Shown: positions 53,647 to 62,566 of the stretch, one piece after another
How positions within the stretch are numbered: the first letter of the stretch is position 1
Layout: the number at the start of each line of letters is the position of its first letter
Source: Rhizobium sp. P32RR-XVIII
Lineage (GTDB): Bacteria; Pseudomonadota; Alphaproteobacteria; Rhizobiales; Rhizobiaceae
NCBI RefSeq assembly: GCF_012641395.1
Contig: NZ_JABAIH010000007.1
Span: forward strand, 1-64,000
DNA length: 64,000 nt
Direction: 5' to 3'
Notes under the pieces: model-generated
What the model was told of the DNA's origin: nothing
Databases searched by the model: none
The model's input: the letters and a program-made list of their open reading frames with translations, nothing else
Translations under genes and position numbers: made by a program

Positions 53647-54248
53647 GCATGCCGGAAGCAGATCGGCCGAAACCGCGTCCCTTCAGCCGCTACGTCCTGG
53701 CGCTGATCCCGCTTGTCGTTTTCGGCGGCATTGCCGCTACGGCGGCGAAGATGCTCTACGATCAGGATTTCCACGGCAAGAACATTGCGGACATTCCTTC
53801 GGCTTTGATCGGCACAAAGGCTCCGGCGCTGAACCTTCCCCCGCTTGAAGGGTCCAACCTACCGCCGCTGACCGATGCCGCCATCAAGGGCAAGCTGACG
53901 CTCGTCAATGTCTTTGCGTCCTGGTGCATTCCTTGCCGCGAAGAACACGCGATCCTCAAGGAGCTGGCAAAGGATAGCCGGCTCAACATTGTGGCGATCA
54001 ATTACAAGGATAAGAACGACAACGCCCTCCGCTTCCTCGGCGAGCTCGGCAATCCCTATGCCGCAATCGGCATCGATCCGAACGGCAAGGCGGCAATCGA
54101 CTGGGGCGTCTATGGTATCCCGGAGAGTTATCTGGTCGCGCCCGACGGCACGATCCTCTACAAGCGCGTCGGCCCCTTCGACGATATCAGCCTGAAGGAA
54201 GGGCTTTTTCCAGCGATGGAGAAAGCGCTTGGGAAGCCGCTTTCTTAA
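53643..54248 (+). CDS. ccmG: thiol:disulfide interchange protein CcmG/DsbE
   Basis: The 201-residue protein has an N-terminal membrane anchor (YVLALIPLVVFGGIAATAAK) and a periplasmic thioredoxin domain with LVNVFASWCIPCREEHAILK (C-x-x-C). The cis-Pro segment YGIPESYLVAPDG and GIDPNGKAAIDWGV are typical of CcmG, also called CycY in rhizobia. It reduces apocytochrome c thiols for haem attachment. Its stop overlaps the convergent DUF2585 stop by four bases. Confidence 0.95.
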   Translation: MSMPEADRPKPRPFSRYVLALIPLVVFGGIAATAAKMLYDQDFHGKNIADIPSALIGTKAPALNLPPLEGSNLPPLTDAAIKGKLTLVNVFASWCIPCREEHAILKELAKDSRLNIVAINYKDKNDNALRFLGELGNPYAAIGIDPNGKAAIDWGVYGIPESYLVAPDGTILYKRVGPFDDISLKEGLFPAMEKALGKPLS

Positions 54249-54832
54249 AGCGCCCCTTGCCAAGTCTTGATCGCCTCGACCGGCCAGATCAACATCAGCA
54301 CGTTGAGCGTCAGGTTGTCGCGGATCATGTAGCCCGTGAAGATCTCGAAGAAAATCGCGATCGCAACCGTCAGCGCGACCGGAGCGCGTGCGGCGAAGAA
54401 GAAGCCGACGACCATAAAGACGGTGTCCATCGCGGAGTTCAGGATGCTGTCGCCGTAATAGTCGAGCGAGATCGTCGCCGTACGGTAGCGGTCGATAATA
54501 ATCGGCGAGTTTTCGAGCAGCTCCCAGCCGGATTCGATGACGAGCGCCAAAAGCAGTCGCATTGCGATCGGCTTGCCGCGCAGCAGAAGATGCGTCAGCC
54601 CATAGAACAGGAAACCGTGGATGATGTGCGACGGCGTGTACCAGTCCGAGAGGTGCTGGGAATTGCCGCTCGATTTGACGACGCCCTCCCAGAGCTTGAC
54701 GTAACCGCAGGTGCAGATCGGCGTGCGGCCCATCAGATATTCGGCGGCGATCTGGATGACCAAGACCGCCACGCAGGCGGCGAACCAGAAATTCTGACGT
54801 CTCGATCTTTCCGCCGCGCCGGCTACCGTCAC
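54245..54832 (-). CDS. UPF0314 (DUF2585) membrane protein
   Basis: The 195-residue protein has about four to five membrane helices and the family block PICTCGYVKLWEGVVKSSGN followed by QHLSDWYTPSHIIHGFLFYG. ESGWELLENSPIIIDRYRTA is also conserved. The function is unknown. Its start overlaps the ispZ stop by four bases, so the two are translated together. Confidence 0.88.
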   Translation of the reverse strand: MTVAGAAERSRRQNFWFAACVAVLVIQIAAEYLMGRTPICTCGYVKLWEGVVKSSGNSQHLSDWYTPSHIIHGFLFYGLTHLLLRGKPIAMRLLLALVIESGWELLENSPIIIDRYRTATISLDYYGDSILNSAMDTVFMVVGFFFAARAPVALTVAIAIFFEIFTGYMIRDNLTLNVLMLIWPVEAIKTWQGAL

Positions 54833-55473
54833 TTCTCGGTCTCTCCTGCAGGCGTAATGGTATGCTTCAGGATGAGCGGCATCTGCGCCATGGTGAAGAT
54901 GATGGTGATCGGCATCGTCCCCCAGACCTTGAAGGCGATCCAGAAATCATCCGAAAAATTGCGCCAGACGACTTCGTTGAGCACCGCGAGGAACAGGAAA
55001 AAGATGCCCCAGCGGACCGTAAGCTTCCGCCAACCTTCGGCATCGAGCTGGAAAGCGGCGTTAAAGACATAGCCGAGCAGCGACTTGCCGAAGGCAAGCC
55101 CGCCCAAGAGCGCCACGCCGAACAGCGTATTGACGATCGTCGGCTTCATTTTGATAAAGGTCTCGTTCTGGAGATAGATCGATAGCGAACCGAAGACCAG
55201 AACGACGATGCCCGACACGAAGGGCATGACCGGCAGATGCCCAAGGATGAACTTGGAGACGACGAGCGAGACGATCGTCGCCGCCATGAAAAGACCGGTC
55301 GCCACGAAGAGCGGGCCGCCGAGCTCGGCCAACGCCGGGAATTTCTCCACCAGCCAGGCGCCACGCAGGTTGGCGAAGAAGAAAATCAACAGCGGGCCGA
55401 GTTCCAGAGCCATCTTCAGCATCGGATGGTGGCGGTCGGCAGCGCTGGGCGTAACATCGCTTTCGGTGGTCAT
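54829..55473 (-). CDS. ispZ: inner-membrane septation protein A (YciB/IspZ)
   Basis: The protein has five to six membrane helices and the family opening LKMALELGPLLIFFFANLRG; later segments FGKSLLGYVFNAAFQLDAEG and WRNFSDDFWIAFKVWGTMPI are diagnostic. The start at 55473 (214 residues) is a choice: an upstream ATG at 55497 and an internal one near 55422 are also possible. YciB acts in cell-envelope and septum synthesis. It follows ftsY on the same strand. Confidence 0.9.
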   Translation of the reverse strand: MTTESDVTPSAADRHHPMLKMALELGPLLIFFFANLRGAWLVEKFPALAELGGPLFVATGLFMAATIVSLVVSKFILGHLPVMPFVSGIVVLVFGSLSIYLQNETFIKMKPTIVNTLFGVALLGGLAFGKSLLGYVFNAAFQLDAEGWRKLTVRWGIFFLFLAVLNEVVWRNFSDDFWIAFKVWGTMPITIIFTMAQMPLILKHTITPAGETEK

Positions 55474-55536
55474 GCGTTCGTCAAACCTGTTCGTCATTCG
55501 CGCGGCTTGCGCGCTGTTATCGGCTTATCTGTGGCA

Positions 55537-57171
55537 TCATTGCCCAAGACCGGCAATGGCATGGGCGAAATCCTCGGCTTCGAAGGGCTCCAGATCGTCC
55601 ACCCCTTCGCCGACGCCGATGAAATAGACCGGCAGCTTGTGCTTGGCGGAGATCGCGACGAGGATGCCGCCCCGCGCCGTACCGTCGAGCTTGGTCATGA
55701 TGAGGCCGTTGACGCCGGCAACGTTGCGGAAGATCTCGACCTGATTCAGGGCGTTCTGGCCGGTGGTCGCATCCAGCGTCTGCAGCACGGTGTGCGGCGC
55801 ATCGGGATCGAGCCTGCCGAGCACGCGCACGATCTTTTCGAGCTCGGCCATCAGCTCCGCCTTGTTTTGCAGCCGGCCGGCGGTATCGATGATCAGCACA
55901 TCGCATTTCTTGGCCTTCGCCTGTTCGAAGGCGTCATAGGCAAGCCCTGCCGCATCGGCGCCGAGCTTGGTACCGATGAATTCCGACTTGGTGCGGTCAG
56001 CCCAGATCTTCAGCTGCTCGATCGCCGCCGCGCGGAAAGTGTCGCCCGCCGCCACCATGACTTTCAAGCCGGCACCCGACAGCTTCGCCGCGAGCTTGCC
56101 GATCGTCGTCGTCTTGCCGGTGCCGTTGACGCCGACGACGAGAATGACATGCGGCTTGTGGCTGAGATCGAGCTGCAACGGCTTTGCAACCGGCTTCAGC
56201 ACCTTGGCGATTTCCGACGCCATGATGCGGCTCACATCCTCGCCGGTGACATCCTTGCCGTAACGCTCGGAAGCCAGCGTATCGGTGACGCGCATGGCAG
56301 TCTCGACACCGAGATCGGCCTGGATCAACAGGTCTTCGAGGTCCTGCAGCGTATCGTCGTCCAGCTTGCGCTTGGTGAAAAGCGCCGAAATCTGACCGGT
56401 AAGCTGTGAGGAGGTGCGCGCGAGACCGGCGCGCAGGCGCTGGAACCAGCTGAGCTTCGGCTGCGGAACAAGCGGCGCCGGTTCCGGCGCGGCCGAGCCG
56501 GTGGCAAAGCCTCTCGGGAGGATAGGCGCCAACGGCGGGGATGGCGGCTCCAAAGGAGTTTCGGCCGAAACGTCACTTTCCGGGATCTCCCCCCCTACCC
56601 TGCCGGGCATCCCCCCCACAAGTGGGGCGAGACTCGTGGCAGCGTCTTGCCCGTAATCCGCAGTTTCCTGCGTAGCGGTCGTGTCATCTCTTTCAACGTC
56701 GGCGGCGGTCGGCTCACCCTCGACCTCAGTCGCCTGGTGGGGAGCATCCCGCGCCTCAGTCTCCCCACCCGTGGGGGGGATGCCCGGCAAGGTAGGGGGG
56801 GAATCCTCGGCCGCAACGACTTCGGCCTCCGCCTCCGCCTCAAGGAGAGACAGCGGCACAAGGCCCATATCGCCCGCCTGCACCTCGGGCGGAAGGACCT
56901 CGGAAACATCGTCCTCTTCCGGTGCGAGCGCGTCGGCCTTCTCGGCGAGCTCCTCCACGGAGGCGTTGTCGCCCAGATCGCCGGTCGGCCCACCCGCCGT
57001 ATCCATCTCCTCCGCCAATACGGGATCGTTCGCGAGCGGCAGGTTCTCCTCGCGCGAATGCGGCTCCAGTTCGGCGTCGAGAGCTTTCGTCTCTACGGTC
57101 TCCGGCACCTGCTCTTCCACCGGCTTTTCCTTGCCGAAGGTGAAGACCTTTTTGATGAAACTGAGCGCCAT
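55537..57171 (-). CDS. ftsY: SRP receptor GTPase FtsY with internal palindromic-repeat insert
   Basis: The 544-residue protein docks ribosome-SRP complexes at the membrane. The NG domain (residues ~250-544) has GVNGTGKTTTIGKLAAKLSG, the closing DTAGRLQNKAELM and TKLDGTARGGILVAI motifs. The N-terminal A domain is acidic, as usual. Residues ~124-195 are coded by an in-frame palindromic element whose arms give PPTLPGIPPTGGET and LVGGMPGRVGGE. The insert lies outside the GTPase core, so function is probably kept. mtaB and dapF are immediately upstream. Confidence 0.96.
   Translation of the reverse strand: MALSFIKKVFTFGKEKPVEEQVPETVETKALDAELEPHSREENLPLANDPVLAEEMDTAGGPTGDLGDNASVEELAEKADALAPEEDDVSEVLPPEVQAGDMGLVPLSLLEAEAEAEVVAAEDSPPTLPGIPPTGGETEARDAPHQATEVEGEPTAADVERDDTTATQETADYGQDAATSLAPLVGGMPGRVGGEIPESDVSAETPLEPPSPPLAPILPRGFATGSAAPEPAPLVPQPKLSWFQRLRAGLARTSSQLTGQISALFTKRKLDDDTLQDLEDLLIQADLGVETAMRVTDTLASERYGKDVTGEDVSRIMASEIAKVLKPVAKPLQLDLSHKPHVILVVGVNGTGKTTTIGKLAAKLSGAGLKVMVAAGDTFRAAAIEQLKIWADRTKSEFIGTKLGADAAGLAYDAFEQAKAKKCDVLIIDTAGRLQNKAELMAELEKIVRVLGRLDPDAPHTVLQTLDATTGQNALNQVEIFRNVAGVNGLIMTKLDGTARGGILVAISAKHKLPVYFIGVGEGVDDLEPFEAEDFAHAIAGLGQ
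56589..56801. repeat. 213 bp palindromic element inside ftsY
   Basis: Arms 56589-56627 and 56763-56801 are 39 bases each, inverted, with three mismatches, around a 135-base spacer. Each arm contains a small hairpin (CCCCAC-AA-GTGGGG in the left arm). The length is 71 codons exactly, and the frame stays open. The design matches the ccmA-ccmB element (G/C-block arms with an internal fold). Confidence 0.82.
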
Positions 57172-57187
57172 GAGAATTCCGTAAAAG

Positions 57188-58462
57188 TCAGGCCGCGTGG
57201 GCGGCCGTCAATTGCATGTCGAGGTGCTTGCCATTGTGGCCGGTGATATTTGCCTCTACGAACGAACGCGGGCGAAGACCTGGGGCTGCGACAAGCGTGA
57301 AGTTTTCGGTATGCGCCAGCCCGTTATTTTCCACCAGCAGCCATTGCCGCGTTCCGACCATCTGATCCAGATGGGACTGATGTAGCCGATGTCCAGTGGC
57401 CCGCAGACGCGCGGCGCGGTCCTTTATCAGCCCGCGATCGAGCTGCGGCATGCGCGCGGCGGGTGTTCCCGGTCGCGGACTATAGGGGAAGACGTGCAGA
57501 TGCGCGATACGGGCCTCTTCCGCCAGCCGGGCGGCATTGGCAAACATTTCCTCTGTCTCCGTCGGGAAACCGGCAATCATATCGGCCCCAAGGCTGATGT
57601 CGGGCCGCAGACGGCGGACCTGATCGACAAACGCCAGCGCATCGGCGCGAGAATGCCTCCGTTTCATGCGCTTCAGGATCATGTCGTCGCCGTGCTGCAA
57701 GGACAGATGCAGATGCGGCATGAAACGCGGCTCATCGGCAATCAGGGCGAAGAGATGGCTGTCGGCCTCGATACTGTCTATGGACGAGAGCCGGAGGCGG
57801 CGGATCTCCGGAACCTGCGTCAGAAGCGTCTTCGCAAGCAGACCCAGAGTTGGCTGTCCCGGCAGATCGGCACCATAGCTCGTGGCGTCCACGCCGGTCA
57901 GCACGATTTCGCGATAACCGCTTTCGACGAGATTGCGAGCCTGATCGACGACAGCGCCCATGGGCACCGAACGGGAATTGCCGCGGCCGTACGGGATGAT
58001 GCAGAAGGTACAGCGATGATCGCAGCCGTTCTGCACCTGGATGAAGGCGCGCACATGGCCATCGATATGCTTGACCATCTGCGGCGCCGTCGCCCTGACG
58101 CTCATGATGTCGTTGACGCGGAGCTTCTCTTCCGCCGAAACCCCGAAGTCGGGTAGCGCGCGATACGAGGCGCTTTTCAGCTTCTCCTCGTTGCCGAGCA
58201 CGGCATCCACCTCCGGCATGCCCGCAAAGGCCTCTTTTTCCGTCTGGGCCGCGCAACCGGTGACGATGATACGCGCATGCGGATTTTCGCGGCGCGCGCG
58301 GCGGACAGCTTGGCGCGCCTGGCGCACGGCCTCACCGGTGACGGCACAAGTATTGACCACAATGGCGTTGTTGAGCCCGGCCTTTTCCGCCTCTGCCCGC
58401 ATCACTTCGGATTCGTAGGTATTGAGACGGCATCCGAAGGTGATCACCTCGACGCCGCTCAC
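57188..58462 (-). CDS. mtaB: tRNA t6A37 methylthiotransferase
   Basis: The 424-residue radical-SAM enzyme turns t6A37 into ms2t6A37. The N-terminal UPF0004 domain has cysteines in TFGCRLNTYESEV, VNTCAVTGEAVRQ and VTGCAAQTEKE. The radical-SAM cluster motif is NGCDHRCTFCIIPYGRG, and a TRAM-like C-terminus ends with ITGHNGKHLDM. It overlaps dapF by four bases and lies 16 bases upstream of ftsY, so dapF-mtaB-ftsY form an operon. Its substrate base is made by TsaD, encoded at 8947-10044. Confidence 0.95.
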   Translation of the reverse strand: MSGVEVITFGCRLNTYESEVMRAEAEKAGLNNAIVVNTCAVTGEAVRQARQAVRRARRENPHARIIVTGCAAQTEKEAFAGMPEVDAVLGNEEKLKSASYRALPDFGVSAEEKLRVNDIMSVRATAPQMVKHIDGHVRAFIQVQNGCDHRCTFCIIPYGRGNSRSVPMGAVVDQARNLVESGYREIVLTGVDATSYGADLPGQPTLGLLAKTLLTQVPEIRRLRLSSIDSIEADSHLFALIADEPRFMPHLHLSLQHGDDMILKRMKRRHSRADALAFVDQVRRLRPDISLGADMIAGFPTETEEMFANAARLAEEARIAHLHVFPYSPRPGTPAARMPQLDRGLIKDRAARLRATGHRLHQSHLDQMVGTRQWLLVENNGLAHTENFTLVAAPGLRPRSFVEANITGHNGKHLDMQLTAAHAA

Positions 58463-59364
58463 CGCGCCTCGGCTCCCTGCGCCTGATCACGCGACCATGA
58501 GCCGGTGGAAGGATCGACGTGCCCCGACCATTCCCACTCGGCCGGACCCGTCATGATGACGTGATCGTCGCGTTCGCGCCATTCGATGGAAAGCGAGCCG
58601 CCGCCCGGGCTGCTGGCAACCTTGATCGCGACCTTGCGACCGGTACGGCCGGTGCGGGCAGCCGAAACTGCGGTGGCGCAAGCGGCAGAACCGCAGGCCA
58701 GCGTCAGGCCGGCGCCGCGTTCCCAGGTGCGCGTGGTGATCGACTCCGGCGAGTTAACCTGCGCCAAAGTGATATTGGCGCGCTCCGGAAACATCGGATG
58801 GTTCTCGAGCAGCGGGCCGAACCGGCCGAGATCGAAGGACATCACGTCCTTGTCCACCCAGAAGATCGCATGCGGGTTGCCCATGGACATCGTCGAGGGC
58901 GAGTGCAGCACCGGATTGTCGATCGGCCCAATCTGCAGCTCGACGCGGCTTGTATCGTGGAATTCCTCGGCAAGCGGGATCTTGTCCCAGTCGAAAACAG
59001 GCTTGCCCATGTCGACGGAGATCGTGCCGTCCTCATGCTCGACGGCATTGAGGATGCCGGCGACGGTCTGGAAGGTGAAGACCTTCTTGCCGGTTTCAGC
59101 GGCGAGCGCCTGCACCACGCAACGCGTGCCGTTGCCGCAGGCTTGCGCCTTTGATCCGTCGGAATTCACGATATCGATCCAGGCATCGGTCCCCTGAGCC
59201 TTCGGATCGTGGATCGCCATGATCTGGTCGAAGGCGGTATCCGGATTGGCATTGAGTGCAATCGCCGCATCCGGGGTCACCTTGTCCGGACGGCCGCGCA
59301 TATCGACGACCAGGATCTTGTTGCCAAGCCCGTTCATCTTCGCGAATTCGACCGTTGCGCTCAT
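58459..59364 (-). CDS. dapF: diaminopimelate epimerase
   Basis: The start MSATVEFAKMNGLGNKILVV at 59364 gives 301 residues; AGAGGA lies nine bases upstream. The enzyme makes meso-diaminopimelate for lysine and peptidoglycan. Both catalytic cysteines are present, in KAQACGNGTRCVVQ and TLACGSAACATAVS. The product length is slightly long at the C-terminus (DPSTGSWSRDQAQGAEAR). It heads the dapF-mtaB-ftsY operon and is divergent from the EF-G-like gene. Confidence 0.96.
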   Translation of the reverse strand: MSATVEFAKMNGLGNKILVVDMRGRPDKVTPDAAIALNANPDTAFDQIMAIHDPKAQGTDAWIDIVNSDGSKAQACGNGTRCVVQALAAETGKKVFTFQTVAGILNAVEHEDGTISVDMGKPVFDWDKIPLAEEFHDTSRVELQIGPIDNPVLHSPSTMSMGNPHAIFWVDKDVMSFDLGRFGPLLENHPMFPERANITLAQVNSPESITTRTWERGAGLTLACGSAACATAVSAARTGRTGRKVAIKVASSPGGGSLSIEWRERDDHVIMTGPAEWEWSGHVDPSTGSWSRDQAQGAEAR

Positions 59365-59587
59365 GGGAACCATTCCTCTGTCATCGGCTGTATATGACGG
59401 AAATGCGGGGGAATTACCAGTGGGTGCGGCGGATGCCAAACTCTCCCCTGGAGCCTCGCCGCCGGAGAATTCCATGGCGGCTGGACGGCCTTCATATTTA
59501 AGAATGATCACAACTATCTAGCGCTTTTCCTCGGTTGAAGGCATTCTTGGCGATCGAATGCGTGTTTTTGGCATGGGAGGATCGCCG

Positions 59588-61546
59588 ATGCGCTGCGTCA
59601 CGGTACTTGGGCCCTCGCAGACGGGGAAGTCAACGCTCGTCACAAAGCTGGCTTCGCTCGAAGGGACTCCGAAGAAGTCCGTTTCTCCTTACGGATTGAG
59701 CTTGACGGAATTCGAATTCGGAGGCGAAGCGTGGTGCGCGCTGGACACGCCCGGCACGAACGAGTCGCTGGCGCTTGCACAGGATTCGTTGCTGGCGAGT
59801 GACGCTTGCATACTCTGCGTGTCGCCGGCGCCGGAGGAGGCCGTGCTGGCGGCACCCTATCTTCGCGCTATCGAAGCCTCGGGAACGCCCTGCATCCTCT
59901 TCGTCAACCGGATCGACGAACCGCGCGGGCGGCTGCGCGACATCATCGCCTCCTTGCAGGCCTATTCGAGCCATCCGCTTGTACTCCGGCAAGTGCCGAT
60001 CCGCGAAGGAGAAACGATCGTCGGCCACTGTGACCTGATTTCGGAGCGCGCCTGGCGCTACCGCGAGGGACAGCCATCCGCCCTCATAGAACTACCCGCG
60101 AGTGCCGCCGAACGCGAGCACGAAGCACGCTCCGAACTGCTCGAACAGCTTTCCGAATTCGACGACTGGCTCCTGGAAGAAATCATCGAAGATCGCGAAC
60201 CGGCAAGCGACGCACTCTTTGCCATTGCCTCCCGCACGCTCAAGGAAAACAGGATCATTCCGGTGCTGTTCGGTTCGGCGTCTCACAGCAACGGCATCAT
60301 GAGATTGATGAAGGCACTGCGCCACGAGGCGCCGCCGGTCGAAGCGCTGAAGAGCCGGCTGGCTGGCGGCGCCGGCGCCGACGAAGCGGCATTGGCTACC
60401 GTTAGCCTTCATGCGTATTACCGGGCAAACATCGGAAAGACGATCCTCGCCCGTGCGCTCACTGACGGTCTGAAACAGGGTACGACGCTCGGCGGCTCAG
60501 GGCTCGGCTCGGTTCAGGAGGCGGGAAACGGCCGCCCGCTTGCCGGCGGCGTAGCGCGTGGCGCCGTTTTCATGGCCGTCAAGTCGGACCATCTACCCGC
60601 TCCCGCCCTGCTGACCTCTGCCGACGTACTGGAGCCGCCCGCCTGGGCGGCCCCACCGACGCCGATGCTCGAGCGCATTCTCGTGCCGGGCAGCGAGCGC
60701 GATGAGACCAAGCTCTCGGCGACGCTGGCAAAGCTGGCTGAAACCGATCGCGGCCTGAAGGTGATGCAGGAAGAGGGCACGGGCGCACAGCTCATCTGTA
60801 CGCAGGGGCCCGTGCATCTGCGCGATCTATGCAAGACCCTTTCAGAGGTCTTCCGCGTCGAGGTGAGCGAACGCTCTCCGAACCCGATCTACCGGGAAAC
60901 GATCTCGAAGCCCTCCAACGTCCATTACCGTCATCGCAAGCAGACCGGTGGTGCTGGGCAGTTCGCGGACGTACAGCTCATCGTACGTCCCAACGAACGG
61001 GGACAGGGTTTCACCTTCGACGAGACCGTCAAGGGCGGCACCGTTCCCCGAAACTACATACCGGCCGTGGAGGCTGGTGCTCGCGAGGCCATGGAAAAAG
61101 GGCCGCTCGGCTTTCAGGTGATCGACGTGGCGGTCACGCTGACGGACGGCCAGTACCACTCCGTCGACAGTTCCGATTTCGCCTTCCGGGCAGCCGCAAG
61201 GATGGGCGTCCGGCAAGCCTTGTCGCAGGCGTCTGCCGTGCTGATGCAGCCGGTTGCCCGTGTCGAGATCCACATACCCTCTGTCTTCTCCGGCAGCATG
61301 GTGGCGATCGTCTCCGCGCTCAAGGGCCAGGTGCTCGGCTTCGATCGGGACGAGAACGCCAAAGGATGGGACCTCTTCCGCGCGCTGGTTCCGGGTGCAG
61401 CACTCGACGAGCTGGCGCGGGCTCTGCGCTCCGCCACGCAAGGGATCGGATATTTCTCCAAAGCGTTCGACCATTTTGAAGAGATCTACGGCAAGGAGGC
61501 TGACACGATCATCAATACGCACGGTTCCGGAACGCAAGCGCACTGA
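59588..61546 (+). CDS. EF-G-like translation-factor paralogue with altered GTPase domain
   Basis: The start at 59588 is set by GGAGG seven bases upstream; the product has 652 residues. The P-loop is GPSQTGKSTLV and G4 is FVNRIDEPRG. But only about 30 residues separate the P-loop helix from ALDTPGTNE: the switch I RGIT element is absent and the DTPGH histidine is replaced by Thr. Domains II-V follow EF-G order: RHRKQTGGAGQFADVQ, then HSVDSSDFAFRAAARMG at the domain IV tip, then GSMVAIVSALKGQVLGFD in domain V. It is not a normal translocase. It ends back to back with the MBL gene. Confidence 0.88.
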   Translation: MRCVTVLGPSQTGKSTLVTKLASLEGTPKKSVSPYGLSLTEFEFGGEAWCALDTPGTNESLALAQDSLLASDACILCVSPAPEEAVLAAPYLRAIEASGTPCILFVNRIDEPRGRLRDIIASLQAYSSHPLVLRQVPIREGETIVGHCDLISERAWRYREGQPSALIELPASAAEREHEARSELLEQLSEFDDWLLEEIIEDREPASDALFAIASRTLKENRIIPVLFGSASHSNGIMRLMKALRHEAPPVEALKSRLAGGAGADEAALATVSLHAYYRANIGKTILARALTDGLKQGTTLGGSGLGSVQEAGNGRPLAGGVARGAVFMAVKSDHLPAPALLTSADVLEPPAWAAPPTPMLERILVPGSERDETKLSATLAKLAETDRGLKVMQEEGTGAQLICTQGPVHLRDLCKTLSEVFRVEVSERSPNPIYRETISKPSNVHYRHRKQTGGAGQFADVQLIVRPNERGQGFTFDETVKGGTVPRNYIPAVEAGAREAMEKGPLGFQVIDVAVTLTDGQYHSVDSSDFAFRAAARMGVRQALSQASAVLMQPVARVEIHIPSVFSGSMVAIVSALKGQVLGFDRDENAKGWDLFRALVPGAALDELARALRSATQGIGYFSKAFDHFEEIYGKEADTIINTHGSGTQAH

Positions 61547-62566
61547 TCAGGCCGCCGGCACGTCGAAGACCTCGCCTGCCCTGAGCGGCCGGAATCGCTC
61601 CGGAGAAACGCCGTGCTCGCTCATGGCTAATTTCAATGCTGTGACCGGCGCATCGATCGGCTCATCAGTCAGCTGGAACGTGGCGAAGTGATGCCCTGCC
61701 ACGTAAGCGGCATTGGCCAACTTCATGCCGATCACGGCCTCCAGCGGATTCTGATGCTGCCCCTTCATGAACCAGCGCGGTTCGTATGCGCCGAAGGGCA
61801 GGACGGCAAGCCGGAAGGCGCCGTGCTTCTGCTGTGCCGCCCCGTAATTGACGCCGCCGTGAAAACCGGTATCCCCGATGTGATAGATCTTGCCAGCCGG
61901 CGTCGATAGGACGAAGGCCGCCCACAACGCCATCCGGCGATCGCCGGTGCTGCGCGCCGACCAATGGTGTGCAGGCTCGGCATCGATGCTTATGCCGGCA
62001 AGCGAGATGCGCTCGCTCCAATCCATCGCCGTCACCGGCATGTCAGGAATGGCACGGCGAACGATTGTATCGTTGCCGAGCGGGGTGACGACATGCGGCC
62101 GATGCTTCACCTGCAGGCGCTTGAGCGTTGCGATATCGAGATGATCGTAATGGTTATGTGAAACAAGCACGAGATCGATCGGCGGCAGATCGTCGAATGC
62201 GATGCCTGGTGCGACGACGCGCTTCGGGCCGGCAAAGGTGAAGGGGCTGGCGCGCTCCGACCAAACCGGATCGGTGAGGATATTAAGGCCCGCGACCTGG
62301 ATCAGCATCGTCGCATGGCCGACCATGGTCACCCGCAGATTGTCACCTTCCACGCGTAGGTCCGGTTTGGCCGATGCAAACGGACTTGGAACCGACCTCG
62401 GCCATTGGTCACGGCGACCGCCGAACTGCCATCGCAGCAAATCGCGGAAGCCAAGGGGCTCGATGCCATCCGGATTGAAGAAGTGCGTACCGTCGAAGTG
62501 ATCGGAAACAGGGCCTTGGTAATAAGGATTGGGTCTTTTGGCATTGCGCATGCGGAAGCGTTCCAT
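61547..62566 (-). CDS. MBL-fold hydrolase, NAPE-PLD/UlaG-like
   Basis: The 339-residue metallo-beta-lactamase-fold protein has HATMLIQVAGLNILTDPVWS, the metal motif VSHNHYDHLD, the later ligands in EPAHHWSAR and IGDTGFHGG, and a final His in VAGHHFATFQL. This pattern and length resemble N-acylphosphatidylethanolamine phospholipase D-like proteins (COG2220). No signal peptide is seen. The start may be six codons later (62551). It is divergent from ffh across 302 bases. Confidence 0.9.
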   Translation of the reverse strand: MERFRMRNAKRPNPYYQGPVSDHFDGTHFFNPDGIEPLGFRDLLRWQFGGRRDQWPRSVPSPFASAKPDLRVEGDNLRVTMVGHATMLIQVAGLNILTDPVWSERASPFTFAGPKRVVAPGIAFDDLPPIDLVLVSHNHYDHLDIATLKRLQVKHRPHVVTPLGNDTIVRRAIPDMPVTAMDWSERISLAGISIDAEPAHHWSARSTGDRRMALWAAFVLSTPAGKIYHIGDTGFHGGVNYGAAQQKHGAFRLAVLPFGAYEPRWFMKGQHQNPLEAVIGMKLANAAYVAGHHFATFQLTDEPIDAPVTALKLAMSEHGVSPERFRPLRAGEVFDVPAA

